DNA from: Chryseobacterium sp. IHB B 17019
Lineage (GTDB): Bacteria > Bacteroidota > Bacteroidia > Flavobacteriales > Weeksellaceae
Assembly: GCF_001456155.1 (NCBI RefSeq)
Contig: NZ_CP013293.1
Span: 496,001-560,000, forward strand
Length of the DNA: 64,000 bases
Direction: 5' to 3'
Shown here one piece after another: positions 27,800 to 37,324 of the stretch. How positions within the stretch are numbered: position 1 is the first letter of the stretch; the number at the start of each line of letters is the position of its first letter. The notes beneath the pieces were generated by a model that saw nothing but the letters and a program-made list of their open reading frames with translations, ran no database searches and had not been told where the DNA came from. The translations under genes and the position numbers were made by a program.

Positions 27800-30778
27800 A
27801 TGCGTAAAGAGACACAAAAGTTGTTGGTATTGTCACTGCTAGGATTAGTAAGTGTCAATCTGGCGGCTCAGGAAAAAGCTAAAAAAGACACGATCAGAAG
27901 TATTGATGAAGTGGTGGTAACTGCTTTAGGTATCAAGAGACAGGACAAGTCTTTGGGATATTCTACGGAAACCATTAAGTCTGATGAACTTTTAAGAACC
28001 CAAAACAACAACTGGACCGGAGCTTTGGAAGGGAAAGTTGCAGGGCTAAAGATTCAGACTGCGGGAGCAGGGCCTTTATCTACACCCAGAATCACTTTGA
28101 GAGGTGATGTTTCGATGAGCAGCATGGATGATAACCAGGCTTTGATTGTGGTAGACGGCGTTCCAATGAACAACAGATCTGTAGGAACAGGAACACCTGC
28201 TTATGGTGCCGGTTCTGGAGGAGATCTTCCGATTGATTATGGAAATGAGGTGAGCAGCATCAACCCTGATGATATCGAAAGCATCACAGTATTGAAAGGA
28301 CCTACGGCAGCCGCTTTGTATGGTTCCAGAGGTGCAAAAGGTGCGATTATGATCACCACGAAGTCCGGAAAAGGAAAAGACGGTAAATTTCAAGTGAATT
28401 TCAACTCTTATTCCAGCTACGATACCGTACTGAAATGGCCGGATTATCAATATGAATACGGGCAGGGAACCTTAACAAAAAATACAGCAGGACAATTTTA
28501 TTATTCTTATGGAGCTTCTGCCGATGGCGTAAGTACCGGTGGAACGAGTAGTGCTTTCGGGCCAAAATTTGACGGGCAGTACTTTTTCCAATATGATCCG
28601 AATGAAAATGGGCAAAGCAAAGAAAGACAGTTGTGGAGACCCTACAAGGACAATATCAAAGGTTTTTGGAGAACAGGCTCTACCTACTCAAACAACATAT
28701 CTATAGAAAGCTCTAACGATAAAACTTCATTCCGAAGCTCTTTAACCTATCTGAAAAACGAATGGATGATGCCAAATACAGGCTTCGACAGATGGAATGC
28801 ACAGTTTTCGGTAGATCATAAATTAACTTCAAAATTAAAAAGCAGCATCAAGTTATCCTATGCACAGACAAAAAGTGATAACCTACCTGCAACAGGATAC
28901 AACAACCAGTCTATCTCTTACTTCATGATCTTCCAGAATCCGAATGTAGATCTTGCATGGTACAAACCTATCTGGAAGCCGGGACAGGAAAATGTTGACC
29001 AGATTCACCCGTTCAGTTCTTTTATCGACAACCCTTATTTGATCGCTTATGAAATGACAAATAGCGTGAACAGGAAAGGAATCACAGGGAATGTAAGCTT
29101 AAATTATCAGGTTGATAAGCATTTTGATGTCCTATTAAGATCAGGAATGATTTGGAATGATGAATTGCGTACACAGAGAAGACCTTACAGTTCTGCGAAT
29201 TATTTGAAAGGATATTACAGAGAACAATATATCAACGGATTTAATTTTAATAATGACTTAATGGTTAATTATAAAAATAAATTCGGAAACCTTAATGTAT
29301 CGGCGAGTGCAGGTGCAGGTTCTCAGTATGAAGAGCAAAAAACTCAGGATTATTTTGCAATTGGTCTTAAAAATCCGGGAGTTTACAGCCTTACAAACGC
29401 GATTGCCCAGGATTTCAAGATTCCGAAGCCTTATGATAAAATGGTAAATAGCTTATACGGTCTATTAAACTTCAATTATCAGGAAAAAGTATTCTTAGAC
29501 ATCACTGCTCGTAATGACTGGAGCAGTGCGCTTCCAAAAGCAAACCGTTCTTATTTTTACCCGTCGGTAGCTTCTTCGTTTATTCTTTCCGATATTTTTT
29601 CATTGAGGTCGAATAATCTTAATATGTGGAAATTCAGAGCTTCTTGGGCGAAGGTTGGAAATGATACCACCCCTTATCAATTGGCGAATTATTACAGTGT
29701 AAGTTCATTCCCGGGATCGGTAGAAATACCAAGCACTTATGCAAACCCGAACTTAAGACCTGAAATGATTACCAATATTGAAGCCGGTATGGATTTCAGC
29801 TTATTTAAAAACAGATTGACCTATAATATTACCGCTTACCAGAGTAACTCCAAAGATCAGATCATCAGAAACGTCCCTGTATTATGGGAAACAGGATATT
29901 CATTAAAGGTAATTAATGCCGGAGAGATCAGAAACCGTGGAATTGAAATGATGTTGAATGCGTACCCTGTTAAAAACAAGAATTTCTCTTGGAATATATC
30001 GGCAAACTGGTCTATGAACAGAAATAAAATTCTCTCTTTGCCTGAAGAATTCAACGGAGAACCTTACACAATGGGAAGCGTAGGTGGAGTAGTGTACTAT
30101 AACGCTGTTGTTGGCGGATCTCTTGGAGATATGTACGGATATGGTCTGATGTATTCTCCTGACGGTCAGGTAATTTTCGGATCTGATGGATTAACGGCAA
30201 AACCAACTCAAATGAAGAAAATCGGAAATGCTTTTCCACTTTGGAGAGCCGGTCTTCAGAATGAATTTAAAATTAAAAACTTTACCATAAGTTTCTCATT
30301 CGACGGGCAGTACAAAGGGGTAGCATATTCCCAGTCTCACCACAAGATGACAGAGCAGGGGAAACTTAAGCATACCCTTGTAGGAAGAGAAAATCCGGAT
30401 GGTTTGATTATCGGGACAGGAGTTGTACAGAATGCTGACGGATCATTCTCAACCAATGTGAAGGGTATTCCACTATCTACGTACTATGCAGATTATTACA
30501 GAAGAGCCAATGTAGAAACCAATACATTCGATACTTCTTTTGTAAAATTGAGAGACGCAAGAATTTCATATTCTTTCCCTAAATCACTTACTCAAAATTT
30601 AAAATTAACAGATCTTACCATAGCAATTTTCGGTAGAAACCTTTGGATGTGGACGAAATTCCCATTATTCGATCCGGAAGCTGCGACTTTAGATAACGCA
30701 ACCGTTACTCCGGGTGTAGAAATAGGTCAATTACCAACTGCCAGAACCGTAGGGTTCCAGCTTAATGTAAAATTCTAA
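27800..30778 (+). CDS. SusC/RagA family TonB-linked outer-membrane protein
   Basis: 992 residues. Signal peptide ending near LAAQ, then a TonB-box-like region (SIDEVVVTALGIKRQ). The plug has the family blocks VDGVPMNN and INPDDIESITVLKGPTAAAL then YGSRGAKGAIMITTKSG. The rest is a 22-stranded-type barrel with many Asn-rich loops and a final aromatic (NVKF). It has no long N-terminal CarboxypepD-like domain, unlike many SusC proteins. It imports a ligand captured by SusD. The SusD gene follows 12 bases later, and a phosphoesterase rather than glycosidases completes the locus, so organophosphates are the inferred cargo. Confidence 0.96.
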   Translation: MRKETQKLLVLSLLGLVSVNLAAQEKAKKDTIRSIDEVVVTALGIKRQDKSLGYSTETIKSDELLRTQNNNWTGALEGKVAGLKIQTAGAGPLSTPRITLRGDVSMSSMDDNQALIVVDGVPMNNRSVGTGTPAYGAGSGGDLPIDYGNEVSSINPDDIESITVLKGPTAAALYGSRGAKGAIMITTKSGKGKDGKFQVNFNSYSSYDTVLKWPDYQYEYGQGTLTKNTAGQFYYSYGASADGVSTGGTSSAFGPKFDGQYFFQYDPNENGQSKERQLWRPYKDNIKGFWRTGSTYSNNISIESSNDKTSFRSSLTYLKNEWMMPNTGFDRWNAQFSVDHKLTSKLKSSIKLSYAQTKSDNLPATGYNNQSISYFMIFQNPNVDLAWYKPIWKPGQENVDQIHPFSSFIDNPYLIAYEMTNSVNRKGITGNVSLNYQVDKHFDVLLRSGMIWNDELRTQRRPYSSANYLKGYYREQYINGFNFNNDLMVNYKNKFGNLNVSASAGAGSQYEEQKTQDYFAIGLKNPGVYSLTNAIAQDFKIPKPYDKMVNSLYGLLNFNYQEKVFLDITARNDWSSALPKANRSYFYPSVASSFILSDIFSLRSNNLNMWKFRASWAKVGNDTTPYQLANYYSVSSFPGSVEIPSTYANPNLRPEMITNIEAGMDFSLFKNRLTYNITAYQSNSKDQIIRNVPVLWETGYSLKVINAGEIRNRGIEMMLNAYPVKNKNFSWNISANWSMNRNKILSLPEEFNGEPYTMGSVGGVVYYNAVVGGSLGDMYGYGLMYSPDGQVIFGSDGLTAKPTQMKKIGNAFPLWRAGLQNEFKIKNFTISFSFDGQYKGVAYSQSHHKMTEQGKLKHTLVGRENPDGLIIGTGVVQNADGSFSTNVKGIPLSTYYADYYRRANVETNTFDTSFVKLRDARISYSFPKSLTQNLKLTDLTIAIFGRNLWMWTKFPLFDPEAATLDNATVTPGVEIGQLPTARTVGFQLNVKF

Positions 30779-30790
30779 ATTAATTAAGAC

Positions 30791-32245
30791 ATGAAAAAAA
30801 CAATACTTAAATATTTTCTTTTGGCCGGATTGGGCATTGCGTCCATCTCTTGCGACAGAAGTTTAGACGAAATCAACTCAGATACAAGTAGAATATTAGA
30901 ACCGGAGGTATCAAGCTTTTTGGCGCCGGCTCAGTACAATATGGCCTCAATCAATTATATGAGGGCTAATGATTTTACTTTCGATATCATGCAGACTTCT
31001 CTTGATTTTCCTAATGAAGGTAATTCTTTGAGCCGTTATTATATGACCGAAAATACAGGAGCAGGTTTTTGGAATAACAATTATAGATGGCTAAAGCAAA
31101 TCAGAGATCTTAAAATGGCTGCCATAAAATCAAATGACAAAAATTATCAGGCAATTGCTATGGTAATGAATGCCTGGATTTATTCTAATCTTACTGATAC
31201 CTTCGGTGATGTACCTTTCACAGAAGCCTCAAGATTGGATGATGGCATTACCCAGCCGAAATTTGACAAGCAGAAAGATATTTATATCCAATTATTGAAT
31301 GATTTAAAAGAAGCAAACTCGCTTTTCGTTACCAATAAACCACTTTCTGGAAGCGATCTTTTCTATAATGCTGGAACAGATGCAAACGGAATTACAAACT
31401 GGAAGAAATTCTGTAATTCACTTTCATTGAGGTTGCTAACGAGAATTTTGAGCAAAAACGGAGAAGTAAATGTGAATGAAAGAATCCTTGAAATCATTAA
31501 TAATCCTACAATTTATCCTATTTTTCAAAGCAACGCAGAAACAACAAAGGTTAACATAACGGGTGTTGCACCGCTTCTTCCGCCAATTGCAAGACCACAG
31601 GATTTTACAACAGGAAGAGCGGCTTCAGCATTTTTTGTTGAAACTTTAAAAGCAAATAACGACCCAAGAATGTCAATGTTTTTCGGACAGGCTAAAGATT
31701 TAGCAACGAATGCAAATATCGGCTACAAGGGAGCTCCGTCAGGATACGCTTTTGGAACGACATTCAATTATCAGCCTTCCAATATGAACCAGAATTTATC
31801 AAAAGCTCCGCTAAATATTTTAGTTTTTCCTTATGCTGAGCTGCAATTTATTCTGTCAGAATTAGCATTTAAAGGAATTATTCCAGGAAACGCTCAAACT
31901 TTTTATGAAAACGGGGTAAAAGCAACCATCGAGCAGTGGGGTTCTACAATGCCTGCCAATTATTTTACGAACCCGAATGTCGCTTACAACGGGACTTTAG
32001 AGAGAATTATGCTTCAAAAATACGTTTCTTTATTCTTTGTAGATCAACAACAGTGGTTTGAAAAGAGAAGAACAGGTTTCCCTATACTTCCCAACAACGG
32101 CGGACTTCTGAACAACGGAAATCTACCATCAAGATTGATGTATCCTCCAAATCCAAAAGTTTTGAATACAGCTAATTACCAGACAGCAGTTCAGCAAATG
32201 GGTGGCGACGATATCAACGTAAAAGTGTGGTGGAATAAGCCATAA
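30791..32245 (+). CDS. SusD/RagB family surface lipoprotein
   Basis: 484 residues. Lipoprotein signal with lipobox SISC (Cys about residue 22) followed by DRSLDEIN. Helical TPR-like SusD fold with TDTFGDVPFTEA, a typical family block, and NWKKFCNSLSLRLLTRI. It forms the lid over the SusC barrel. It is closest to the SusD/RagB subgroup found next to short SusC proteins. It is co-transcribed with susC (12-base gap). An 85-base spacer separates it from the phosphoesterase gene. Confidence 0.95.
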   Translation: MKKTILKYFLLAGLGIASISCDRSLDEINSDTSRILEPEVSSFLAPAQYNMASINYMRANDFTFDIMQTSLDFPNEGNSLSRYYMTENTGAGFWNNNYRWLKQIRDLKMAAIKSNDKNYQAIAMVMNAWIYSNLTDTFGDVPFTEASRLDDGITQPKFDKQKDIYIQLLNDLKEANSLFVTNKPLSGSDLFYNAGTDANGITNWKKFCNSLSLRLLTRILSKNGEVNVNERILEIINNPTIYPIFQSNAETTKVNITGVAPLLPPIARPQDFTTGRAASAFFVETLKANNDPRMSMFFGQAKDLATNANIGYKGAPSGYAFGTTFNYQPSNMNQNLSKAPLNILVFPYAELQFILSELAFKGIIPGNAQTFYENGVKATIEQWGSTMPANYFTNPNVAYNGTLERIMLQKYVSLFFVDQQQWFEKRRTGFPILPNNGGLLNNGNLPSRLMYPPNPKVLNTANYQTAVQQMGGDDINVKVWWNKP

Positions 32246-32330
32246 GTTAGATTAAGGTGTAGGTTAAGATTTTCAATTTCCGAATTTCTAAATCTCATAA
32301 TCTCTTAATTTTTAAATAATTAAAATCAAA

Positions 32331-33914
32331 ATGAATATAAAATTTTTAATGCCGTGTTTATTAGTTTCGACAATGGCATTTTCACAAGCTTCCGTTTCGG
32401 GATATGTGTATGAAGACAGCAACAAAAACCAGAAGAAAGAAAACCGCGAAAAAGGAATCGAAGGAGTTGCAGTTTCCAATGGAGTTCAGGTAATTTTAAC
32501 AGATAAAAACGGAAGATACAGCCTTCCAGTTCAGGAAAATCAGTCTATTTTTGTGATTAAGCCCTCAGGATATATGACGCCTGTTAATGGAAATAATCTT
32601 CCTCAATATTATTATCAATATAAGCCAAAAGGTTCACCTGCAGATTTTAAATACAAAGGAACGGCACCAACTGGCGAGCTTCCAAAAGAATTAAATTTTG
32701 CCTTAAATAAACAAAACGAAAGCAAAAACTTTGATATTTTAGTTTTCGGAGATCCACAACCTTACACGGAGAAAGAATTGGATTATTTCAGAAGAGCGAT
32801 CGTAAATGAGGTTAAAAATACCAAGAAAAATGCGGTATTGGGAATCAGTTTGGGAGATTTGGTTGGGGATAATTTAAGTTTACAAAAACCTTATGCTGAT
32901 GTGATGAAAGAAGTAGGATTGCCTTGGTACAACGTAATGGGGAACCACGACATGAACTACGATGCCAAAGAAGACCTGTTCTCAGACGAAACTTTTGAAT
33001 TAAACTTCGGGCCAGCGAATTACTCTTTCAACTACGGAAATGTTCACTTCATTATTTTGGATGATATTTTGTATCCGGATCCAAGAGACGGGAAAGGATA
33101 TTGGGGAGGTTTCCGCGAAGATCAGTTGAAATTCGTTGAAAATGACTTAAAATTGGTTGATAAAAACAAATTGGTTGTCGTTTCTTTCCACATTCCGTTG
33201 GATCATAAAAACGAGGATAATTTCAGAAATACAGACCGTCAGAAATTGTTTGATTATTTAACACCCTTTAAAAATGCTCTGATTTTATCGGCTCACACGC
33301 ACATCCAACAGCAGATTTTCTACGGAAAACAAGCAGGTTGGAACGGTTCAAAAGACCTTCACGAATACAATGTGGGAACAACTTGCGGTGATTGGTGGTC
33401 CGGAACATCGGATGAAATAGGATTGCCGACTTCCACCATGAGAGACGGTACTGCAAAAGGATATTCCTTCATCAGTTTTAATGATAATCAATATAAAGTT
33501 AAATACAAAACAGCCGGAAAACCGGAAGATTATCAGATTAAATTATCTGTTCCGAAAGTCATTCCTTATCCGTCAAAAACATCTGCGAAAATTTTGGCTA
33601 ACTTCTTTATAGGAAGTAAAAAAGACAAGGTAGAATACAGAATCGACGGTGGTGAATGGAAGGAAATGGAATACAACGAAACCATCGACCCGAATTTCGC
33701 ACTATCCGTTTTCAAATGGGATACAACACAGAATCTTTTCCCTGGAAGAAGGCCTTCAAACCCTGAAATGTCCAGACATATCTGGGTAGGAGGATTCGGA
33801 AACAAGTTAACACTGGGAAAACATAAGGTTGAGGTAAGAGCGGAGGACATGTATGGAAATCAGTTCTCAACATCAGAAGAATTCGAGGTTCAAAACTCGG
33901 TTCTTATTCCTTAG
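32331..33914 (+). CDS. Calcineurin-like phosphoesterase with flanking beta domains
   Basis: 527 residues, signal peptide (ending MAFSQA), so periplasmic or surface. Residues ~20-100 form an N-terminal Cna-B-like domain (SGYVYEDSNKNQKKENREKGI). Residues ~135-340 carry the metallophosphoesterase motifs in order: FGDPQ, SLGDLVGD, MGNHDMNYD, SFHIPL and LSAHTHIQQ, all metal ligands present. The C-terminal ~150 residues are the calcineurin-like C-terminal domain. It hydrolyses phosphomono- or diesters; the substrate is undetermined. It is the last gene of the SusCD locus and ends at a terminator. Confidence 0.94.
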   Translation: MNIKFLMPCLLVSTMAFSQASVSGYVYEDSNKNQKKENREKGIEGVAVSNGVQVILTDKNGRYSLPVQENQSIFVIKPSGYMTPVNGNNLPQYYYQYKPKGSPADFKYKGTAPTGELPKELNFALNKQNESKNFDILVFGDPQPYTEKELDYFRRAIVNEVKNTKKNAVLGISLGDLVGDNLSLQKPYADVMKEVGLPWYNVMGNHDMNYDAKEDLFSDETFELNFGPANYSFNYGNVHFIILDDILYPDPRDGKGYWGGFREDQLKFVENDLKLVDKNKLVVVSFHIPLDHKNEDNFRNTDRQKLFDYLTPFKNALILSAHTHIQQQIFYGKQAGWNGSKDLHEYNVGTTCGDWWSGTSDEIGLPTSTMRDGTAKGYSFISFNDNQYKVKYKTAGKPEDYQIKLSVPKVIPYPSKTSAKILANFFIGSKKDKVEYRIDGGEWKEMEYNETIDPNFALSVFKWDTTQNLFPGRRPSNPEMSRHIWVGGFGNKLTLGKHKVEVRAEDMYGNQFSTSEEFEVQNSVLIP

Positions 33915-33940
33915 TTTTTCATTTTTTACTATACTTTCAG

Positions 33941-33975
33941 AAACCGGCTTCAGATGAAGTCGGTTTTGTTTTTTT
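33941..33975 (+). terminator. Terminator after phosphoesterase
   Basis: AAACCGGCTT, loop CAGATG, AAGTCGGTTTT, then a long T run. Confidence 0.85.
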
Positions 33976-33990
33976 AATTTAAAACTTAAT

Positions 33991-34169
33991 CACAAATGGA
34001 CACGAATATTTTTCACAAATAAACACAATAAATAAGTATAAGTAATTGTATTGTAAATAAAAACAGTTAGTTTTAGCAATGTCATGCTGAGCCTGTCGAA
34101 GCATCTCGATAATCCAAATCTTCTATTAAAATTCATGCTATTTGTGAAAAATATTCGTGTCCATTTGTG
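33991..34169. repeat. Inverted repeat with 31-bp perfect arms
   Basis: Left arm 33991-34021 (begins CACAAATGGACACGAATATT) and right arm 34139-34169 are exact reverse complements. They enclose about 117 bases that include a CATGCTGAG-type repeat (34062-34108). A related arm-like stretch (GTGAAAATATTTGTGTCATT) appears at about 47331-47350. No coding sequence is inside. Confidence 0.8.
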
Positions 34170-34179
34170 TTTAAACAAG

Positions 34180-34187
34180 TAAATTTG
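34180..34187 (+). promoter_or_regulatory. -7 box of SDR gene promoter
   Basis: TAAATTTG matches TAnnTTTG, 23 bases before the ATG at 34211. Confidence 0.55.
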
Positions 34188-34210
34188 TTAAACGAACAAA
34201 TACTATTAAA

Positions 34211-34924
34211 ATGAATATAAACGGAAAAAACGCCATCATCACAGGCGGTGGAAGAGGACTTGGAAAAGCAGTTGCTTTAGCATTAGCCAATGAAGGAGTA
34301 AATATCGGAATCACCGGACGAAACGAAGAAAACCTGAAAATGACAGTTGAAGAGATCAAAAATCTTGGTGTAAATGTTTCATACGCAGTTTTCTCCGTCG
34401 ATAACGAAATACAGGTAAAAGCCGGAATAGAGTTGCTGGCAGAGCAGTTGAGTGGAGTTGATATTTTAATCAACAATGCTGGAATCGGCGACTTCGGAAC
34501 CATCGAAGAAATGCCTTCCGAAACATGGGAACAAGTCATTAAAACCAATCTTTTCGGAGTGTATTACGCCGCAAAAGCCGTTCATCCTTTTATGAAGGCA
34601 AAAGGGGAAGGCGATATCGTCAATGTAGCATCAACAGCAGGCTTGAAAGGTGGCCCAAACATGTCGGCGTACGCAGCTTCAAAAGCAGCGGTCGTTTCTC
34701 TATCCCAATCTATGATGGCAGAATGGAGAAAGCAAAACATCCGCGTAATCACTTTAACGCCAAGTACAATTGCTTCAGATATGTCTATCCAAGGTGGTTT
34801 GACAGACGGAAATCCCGAAACTGTTCTTCAACCGGAAGACTTCGCAGAATGGGTAAGAGATATTTTAAAAATGAACAGAAGAGCGTTGATCGCCAACGGT
34901 TCTATTTTCTCTACAAATCCTTAA
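34211..34924 (+). CDS. SDR family oxidoreductase (3-ketoacyl-ACP reductase-like)
   Basis: 237 residues, cytosolic. Classical short-chain dehydrogenase: the cofactor loop TGGGRGLGKA near the N-terminus, GRNEENL pointing to NADP(H), NNAGIGD, the catalytic Ser in NVASTAG, and YAASK with Tyr and Lys. Length and motifs match FabG-type reductases, but many SDRs of this kind act on other carbonyls and the substrate cannot be called. It is a single gene with its own promoter, followed by 666 bases of repeats. Confidence 0.92.
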   Translation: MNINGKNAIITGGGRGLGKAVALALANEGVNIGITGRNEENLKMTVEEIKNLGVNVSYAVFSVDNEIQVKAGIELLAEQLSGVDILINNAGIGDFGTIEEMPSETWEQVIKTNLFGVYYAAKAVHPFMKAKGEGDIVNVASTAGLKGGPNMSAYAASKAAVVSLSQSMMAEWRKQNIRVITLTPSTIASDMSIQGGLTDGNPETVLQPEDFAEWVRDILKMNRRALIANGSIFSTNP

Positions 34925-34958
34925 ATAGAAGTTAGAAGTTAGTATTAGAAACGTTGAA

Positions 34959-35011
34959 ATTCCCCTTCCTTGAAGGGGTGGATTTTTGTAAAAACAAAAA
35001 GACGGGTTGTT
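34959..35011. repeat. Diverged inverted copy of the 58-base repeat
   Basis: ATTCCCCTTCCTTGAAGGGG then TGGATTTTTGT AAAA ACAAAAA and GACGGGTTGTT; reversed, it follows the same plan as 8203-8260 and 51035-51092. Confidence 0.6.
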
Positions 35012-35035
35012 AATAAAAATAAATTAAATCAATAG

Positions 35036-35092
35036 GAGCGGGCTTTAGCCCGCTTTCATTTTCGCAATAAATGGCTTTAGCCAAAACTTAAA
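35036..35092. repeat. GCGGGCTTTAGCCCGC / TGGCTTTAGCCA repeat
   Basis: Two adjacent short palindromes with the same CTTTAG centre, a small interspersed repeat form. It is part of a 666-base gene-free stretch (34925-35590) filled with repeats. Confidence 0.6.
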
Positions 35093-35141
35093 TATAAGAT
35101 CAAATTATTTATTACCAATTACCTATTACTCATATTTTTTT

Positions 35142-35261
35142 GGAGCTATTTCCCGCTCTCCGCACTCGCTATTTTGTGTTTTGTTTCGGGGCGGCGGCTT
35201 TGCCGCCGCCCCGAAACAAAACACAAAATGAGCTCAAACAAATGCTGCGATCGGGGCTAGG
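35142..35261. repeat. Structured interspersed element, copy B
   Basis: GGAGCTATTTCCCGCT at the left and GCGATCGGGGCTAGG at the right. The hairpin at 35168-35233 has stem ATTTTGTGTTTTGTTTCGGG continuing GCGGCGGC around TTT. The flanks match copies at 7971 and 55786, but the hairpin sequence differs. Confidence 0.8.
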
Positions 35262-35287
35262 ATATTCGTCGCTATTTCAACATTTGT

Positions 35288-35412
35288 TATTGCGAGGAAC
35301 GAAGCAATCTCATAAACATGAACCAACCACTTAGATTATCATCCTGAAAGGATCTAGGCAAGGTTTAAAAAATTATATGGAAAGATTCGCGCTTAGATCC
35401 TACGGGAAGACA
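35288..35412. repeat. Paired GAAGCAATCT and GGATCTAGGC repeats
   Basis: 35288-35311 holds a TATTGCGAGGAACGAAGCAA repeat. 35338-35412 is an imperfect inverted repeat (ATCATCCTGAAAGGATCTAGGC ends against GATCCTACGGGAAGAC), of the same family as 55944-56023. Confidence 0.6.
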
Positions 35413-35567
35413 AATAGGGTGTTAAAAACATTACCGTTCTTTGCTGGGTAAAACGCCTTTGCGAACTTAAAAACATAAAGCAATTCAAAAAAAACTTAAC
35501 GCTCTTTGCGTTAAAAACTTATAACACTGTTTTAAAACTTAATTCCATTAAATCAAAAAACAAGTTT

Positions 35568-35575
35568 TATTTTTG
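35568..35575 (+). promoter_or_regulatory. -7 box of prmA promoter
   Basis: TATTTTTG matches TAnnTTTG, 15 bases before the ATG at 35591. Confidence 0.6.
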
Positions 35576-35590
35576 CAGTAAATTATTCAC

Positions 35591-36418
35591 ATGCAAAATT
35601 ATTTAGAATTCAATTTCAAAATTTCTCCGCTTCAGCCCTGGAACGAAATATTAATGGCAGAACTTATAGAAATAGGTTTCGATAGCTTCACGGAGGAGAT
35701 TGATGGGATTTTAGGATATATCCAGAAAGATTTATTTAATGAAGATGAATTAAAAGCATTGCCACTTTTCGAAAATGAAAATGTAAAAATAGAATATACT
35801 TTCCAGGAAATGCCGAATATCAACTGGAACGAAGAATGGGAAAAGAATTTTGAACCAATAAACATCGATGATAAAGTATTAATCCGAGCAGAGTTCCACG
35901 AATCTGTTCCCGGAATGCATGAAATTGTCATTCAACCAAAAATGTCTTTCGGAACGGGGCATCACCCAACAACGCACCTGATGATTCAACAGATGATGGG
36001 TATGGATTTGAAAGATAAAAAAGTACTTGATATGGGCTGTGGGACCTCTGTATTGGCGATTTATGCAAAACAAAAAGGAGCCGGAGAAACCAAAGCCATC
36101 GATATCGATGAATGGTCTGTTGAAAATTCAAAAGAAAACGCCGAAAGAAACAGTGTTGAGCTGGATATTGAACAGGGAACTGCAGAAAATTTAGGCAAAG
36201 AAAATTACGATATTATTTTAGCCAATATCAACAGAAATATCCTGATTTCAGATATTCCAACCTATGTTTCAGTTCTGAATGACGGTGGGAAATTATTACT
36301 TTCGGGACTTTGCTTTTTTGATGTTGATGATATTCTGGAAGTTACAAAAGAAAGCGGCCTGACCCTTAAAAAACAGCTTCAACGCGAAGAATGGGTAAGT
36401 TTACTGCTTGAAAAATAA
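35591..36418 (+). CDS. prmA: Ribosomal protein L11 methyltransferase
   Basis: 275 residues. The N-terminal L11-recognition domain (YLEFNFKISPLQPWNEIL start, WNEEWEKNFEPI) is followed by a Rossmann methyltransferase with PKMSFGTGHHPTTHLM, VLDMGCGTSVLAIYA (SAM-binding) and ILANINRNIL (catalytic region), all as in PrmA. It trimethylates L11 with SAM in the cytosol. The TGHHPTT and NxN motifs distinguish it from general methyltransferases. The SH3-protein gene starts 14 bases downstream, probably in one operon. Confidence 0.96.
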   Translation: MQNYLEFNFKISPLQPWNEILMAELIEIGFDSFTEEIDGILGYIQKDLFNEDELKALPLFENENVKIEYTFQEMPNINWNEEWEKNFEPINIDDKVLIRAEFHESVPGMHEIVIQPKMSFGTGHHPTTHLMIQQMMGMDLKDKKVLDMGCGTSVLAIYAKQKGAGETKAIDIDEWSVENSKENAERNSVELDIEQGTAENLGKENYDIILANINRNILISDIPTYVSVLNDGGKLLLSGLCFFDVDDILEVTKESGLTLKKQLQREEWVSLLLEK

Positions 36419-36432
36419 TTTAAACTATTACC

Positions 36433-37269
36433 ATGAAACCATTATTCACTGTTCTGTTTCTATTCATGATTCAGGTTTTTTCTGCTCAGGAAGAAGCCTT
36501 CGCCAATGGCGTTTTTAATTTTGAAGAGAATAAATCACAGAAAATCTTCACCGATTGGGCCAGAGTAAGGGAAAGTCCGGATGAAAATTCTCAAATCCTG
36601 GATTCTTTGCAAACGAATCAACAGGTTTTGATTCTTAAAAAAGAAGATAAAGTTTTAAAGCTGGGTGAAAGAAGTGCAAATTGGTACAAAATCTCTTACC
36701 AAAAAAGAAATACGATTTCTGAAGGATATATTTGGGGCGGAAATCTTTCCATCGGCTACAGAAATAAAAACGGATATGATTTTCTGTTCGGATTGTTGAG
36801 AACAGTGGATAAAAAAGACAAAAAATTTAATGAGAGCTACAAGCAAAATATTGCAGCAATAAAGATTGTCGAAGGAAATACATTAATTGATGAGGCTGCT
36901 TTTGAAACAGGCTCTGGTGAAAGTTTAAGTTTTGCAACATTTAACATTGAAAGTAATCATAAGCTTAAAAATGTTGAATTCACTTTGAAGGCAACGGTTT
37001 CCGGCGAGGCATGCGGAATTGCAGCGTATGATCAATATCTTTTGTTTAAGGACAAAAAATTAATTCCCCTTCCTCAGCTGATGAATGTTGGTGATGCGGA
37101 TGTTTACTATCACAGTGAAGAATTTATTTTCCCGAATGATAAAGGAGGAATTCCCAATGGTTTTATTTTTAAAATGAAAGAAATGGAACGGGATGAAAAT
37201 GATAAGGAAAAGAAAAAGCAATCCTCAAAAACTTATGTCTGGAACGGAGATTCTTTCCAACCGAAATAA
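36433..37269 (+). CDS. Secreted SH3-like domain protein
   Basis: 278 residues. Signal peptide MKPLFTVLFLFMIQVFSAQ, so periplasmic. Residues ~35-105 resemble a bacterial SH3 domain (ARVRESPDENSQILDSL, then LGERSANWYKISY and GYIWGGNLSIG). The remaining ~170 residues, a beta-rich region ending SSKTYVWNGDSFQPK, are not recognised. Bacterial SH3 domains often bind peptidoglycan or act as spacers; function here unknown. It follows prmA by 14 bases and ends at a terminator. Confidence 0.82.
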   Translation: MKPLFTVLFLFMIQVFSAQEEAFANGVFNFEENKSQKIFTDWARVRESPDENSQILDSLQTNQQVLILKKEDKVLKLGERSANWYKISYQKRNTISEGYIWGGNLSIGYRNKNGYDFLFGLLRTVDKKDKKFNESYKQNIAAIKIVEGNTLIDEAAFETGSGESLSFATFNIESNHKLKNVEFTLKATVSGEACGIAAYDQYLLFKDKKLIPLPQLMNVGDADVYYHSEEFIFPNDKGGIPNGFIFKMKEMERDENDKEKKKQSSKTYVWNGDSFQPK

Positions 37270-37275
37270 AAAATA

Positions 37276-37303
37276 GCCACCGTATTGTTACGGTGGTTTT
37301 ATT
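37276..37303 (+). terminator. Terminator of prmA operon
   Basis: AGCCACCG, loop TATTGTTA, CGGTGGTT then TTATTTTG. Confidence 0.8.
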
Positions 37304-37324
37304 TTGTGGCATATATTTTGAGAC

